From Ctena decussata (Eukaryota > Mollusca > Bivalvia > Lucinida > Lucinidae), in NCBI GenBank assembly GCA_963989385.1, contig OZ022503.1:89439138-89503137 (forward strand): a stretch of DNA of 64,000 bases, written 5' to 3'. Positions 61,708-64,000 of the stretch are shown piece after piece. How positions within the stretch are numbered: position 1 is the stretch's first letter; each line of letters begins with the position of its first letter. The translations under genes were made by a program, and so were the position numbers. Under the pieces are notes generated by a model. The model was not told the DNA's origin, did not search any database, and was given only the letters and a program-made list of their open reading frames with translations.

Positions 61708-64000
61708 TTTTTGTAAACAAAAGTTTGTGCGACTTTAGCTCCCAAACGGAATAAAAGATAAAGCTGAAATAGCCTTCATTCTATTTCACTTATTTGTGTC
61801 TACACATGTATATGTTTTGCAGAGACTCAAAGCCCTTGAGAATGGAGAAAATGAGGTGTCAATTTTGCATTGGACCCTATGGGAAAATGCATTAAACGCC
61901 TACTGCTCCGACGTTCAGCGACCGATAACATCCATCTTTACACTGTAAACGGTAATTACATAGGTACATGCCTGGGGCAAATAACAGCGCAAATAATTGT
62001 CCATGTGCAGAGTAATAAAGGAGCAAACTTTTATGTATGGGCTGCAGTGGAAGTTATTCTTAAAAGGTGACTTTCACGAATCGTTCTGAAACTGTGCTAA
62101 AATTACAGATAATTCCCATATATTTCTTGGGAAAAAATCCCAGAAATTCTCCTTTCTCCGTTGTCGAGATATTCGAGGGCAAAGTCGTGCAGTTTACGAC
62201 TTCCAGGGGCTATAACTCGAAAAATAAAGAACGAGAATTTTTGGCACATATGGTCAATTGAATGTTTATCCCAACGCTCTCATTTGGCACTAGTTTCAGC
62301 CCGAATTGTGCAAGTCACCTAAGGTCACGACTCGTCCCGAACGTGTAGCCCAAATTGTGAAAATTTCAAACCGCTACTGCTTGCTTGTATGAGTAGGTAG
62401 CCATCTGAAACTTGGCATGTATAAAGGCCATTAACATGTCTACATGCATGCACAATCTTATGTCAACTGATTGCATAACTTGCGAACTATAGGCCATCGA
62501 AATTTTTGTAAACAAAAGTTTGTGCGACTTTAGCTCCCAAACGGAATAAAAGCTAAAGCTGAAATAGCCTTCATTCTATTTCACTTATTTGTGTCTACAC
62601 ATGTATATGTTTTGCAGAGACTCAAAGCTCTTGAGAATGGAGAAAATGAGGTGTCAATTTTGCATTGGACCCTATGGGAAAATGCATTAAACGCCTACTG
62701 CTCCGACGTTCAGCGACCGATAACATCCATCTTTACACTGTAAACGGTAATTACATAGGTACATGCCTGGGACAAATAACAGCGCAAATAATTGTCCATG
62801 TGCAGAGAAATAAAGGAGCAAACTTTTATGTATGGGCTGCAGTGGAAGTTATTCTTAAAAGGTGACTTTCACGAATCGTTCTGAAACTGTGCTAAAATTA
62901 CAGATAATTCCCATATATTTCTTGGGAAAAAATCCCAGAAATTCTCCTTTCTCCGTTGTCGAGATATTCGAGGGCAATGTCGTGCAGTTTACGATTTCCA
63001 GGGGCTATAACTCGAAAACTAAAGAACGAGAATTTTTGGCACATATGGTCAATTGAATGTTTATCCCAACCCTCTCATTTGGCACTAGTTTCAGCCCGAA
63101 TTGTGCAAGTCACCTAAGGTCACGAATCGTCCCGAACGTGTAGCCCAAACTGTGAAAATTTCAAACCGCTACTGCTTGCTTCTATGAGTAGGTAGCCATC
63201 TGAAACTTGGCATGTATAAAGGCCATTAACATGTCTACATGCATGCACAATCTTATGTCAACTGATTGCATAACTTGCGAACTATAGGCCATCGAAATTT
63301 TTGTAAACAAAAGTTTGTGCGACTTTAGCTCCCAAACGGAATAAAAGCTAAAGCTGAAATAGCCTTCATTCTATTTCACTTATTTGTGTCTACACATGTA
63401 TATGTTTTGCAGAGACTCAAAGCTCTTGAGAATGGAGAAAATGAGGTGTCAATTTTGCATTGGACCCTATGGGAAAATGCATTAAACGCCTACTGCTCCG
63501 ACGTTCAGCGACCGATAACATCCATCTTTACACTGTAAACGGTAATTACATAGGTACATGCCTGGGGCAAATAACAGCGCAAATAATTGTCCATGTGCAG
63601 AGTAATAAAGGAGCAAACTTTTATGTATGGGCTGCAGTGGAAGTTATTCTTAAAAGGTGACTTTCACGAAGCGTTCTGAAACTGTGCTAAAATTACAGAT
63701 AATTCCCATATATTTCTTGGGAAAAAATCCCAGAAATTCTCCTTTCTCCGTTGTCGAGATATTCGAGGGCAAAGTCGTGCAGTTTACGACTTCCAGGGGC
63801 TATAACTCGAAAACTAAAGAACGAGAATTTTTGGCACATATGGTCAATTGAATGTTTATCCCAACCCTCTCATTTGGCACTAGTTTCAGCCCGAATTGTG
63901 CAAGTCACCTAAGGTCACGAATCGTCCCGAACGTGTAGCCCAAATTGTGAAAATTTCAAACCGCTACTGCTTGCTTGTATGAGTAGGTAGCCATCTGAAA
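61708..64000 (+). repeat. Satellite units 78-80, right edge of the window
   Basis: Unit 78 (61708) has AAAAGATAAAG, the A-type mark AAAGCCC, and private GAAAAATAAAG, CCAACGCTC and ACTCGTCCC. Unit 79 (62503) has GGGACAAAT, AGAGAAATAA, GCAATGTCG and ACGATTTCC. Unit 80 (63298) has GAAGCGTTC and is cut at unit position 703 by the window end. The array evidently continues. Confidence 0.85.

Larger units (their letters stand above)
1..64000 (+). repeat. 795-bp tandem satellite array filling the window
   Basis: Every part of the window belongs to a head-to-tail repeat of period 795 bp. Landmark strings such as GACTTTAGCTCCC, GCTGCAGTGGAAG and CACGAATCGT recur at that spacing throughout, always on the + strand. 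The count is 79 full monomers, one partial monomer at the right end (703 bp) and two 249-bp fragments. Lengths are constant except for single-base changes at units 20 and 21 (-1, +1), 39 and 40 (-1, +1), 47 and 51 (-1 each), and 49 and 53 (-2 each). By eye, units differ from the common sequence at roughly 1 to 12 positions, so homogenisation is recent or continuing. Position in the genome (centromere, pericentromere, subtelomere) cannot be read from the window because neither edge of the array is present. Confidence 0.98.

Noticed and set aside
1..64000. CRISPR array, phage or bacterial operon
   Set aside because: The repeat is 795 bp with no unique spacers and no cas-like or other genes. The layout is a satellite array.
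1..64000. rRNA, tRNA or histone-type tandem gene cluster
   Set aside because: No rRNA core motifs, no tRNA A or B box arrangement with cloverleaf, and no conserved coding frame are visible in the monomer.

Overview
The whole 64 kb window is one head-to-tail satellite DNA array with a 795-bp repeat unit. It holds 79 complete monomers, an 80th cut off by the right end of the window (63298-64000), and two extra 249-bp monomer fragments at 35767-36264. All copies lie on the same strand. I see no unique sequence, transposon, RNA gene or believable protein-coding gene. Setting unit base 1 at window base 1, units start at 1 + 795k up to 15106. Single-base indels and the fragment insertion then shift the phase slightly. 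Long near-identical tandem monomers of this kind are typical of eukaryotic constitutive heterochromatin (pericentromere, centromere, subtelomere or a sex-chromosome block). I do not recognise the monomer family and cannot name the host. An invertebrate or plant-like genome is possible, but that is a guess.

The array is a mosaic of higher-order repeats (HORs) defined by shared diagnostic variants. From left to right: units 1-2 (1-1590); a six-unit HOR present twice (1591-6360, 6361-11130); an eight-unit block (11131-17490); units 23-24; an alternating two-unit HOR (19081-24645); units 32-34; a second, seven-unit copy of the eight-unit block (27031-32595) that lost exactly one monomer by recombination; units 42-44; unit 45, whose last 249 bp are triplicated (35518-36264); a four-unit HOR present twice and marked by short deletions in an A-tract (36274-42627); units 54-56; a mixed four-unit/three-unit HOR domain with types A, B, C and D (45013-61707); and less ordered units 78-80.

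The interest lies in the recombination record. Several crossovers between neighbouring monomers can be placed within about 40-90 bp. One unit-deletion product can be compared directly with its undeleted relative. One duplication shows 3-bp microhomology. Each monomer also carries three small inverted repeats, a diverged internal direct repeat 251 bp apart, and a 69-codon stop-free frame behind an acceptor-like sequence. The variant spectrum of that frame argues against current coding. I found no new gene system.
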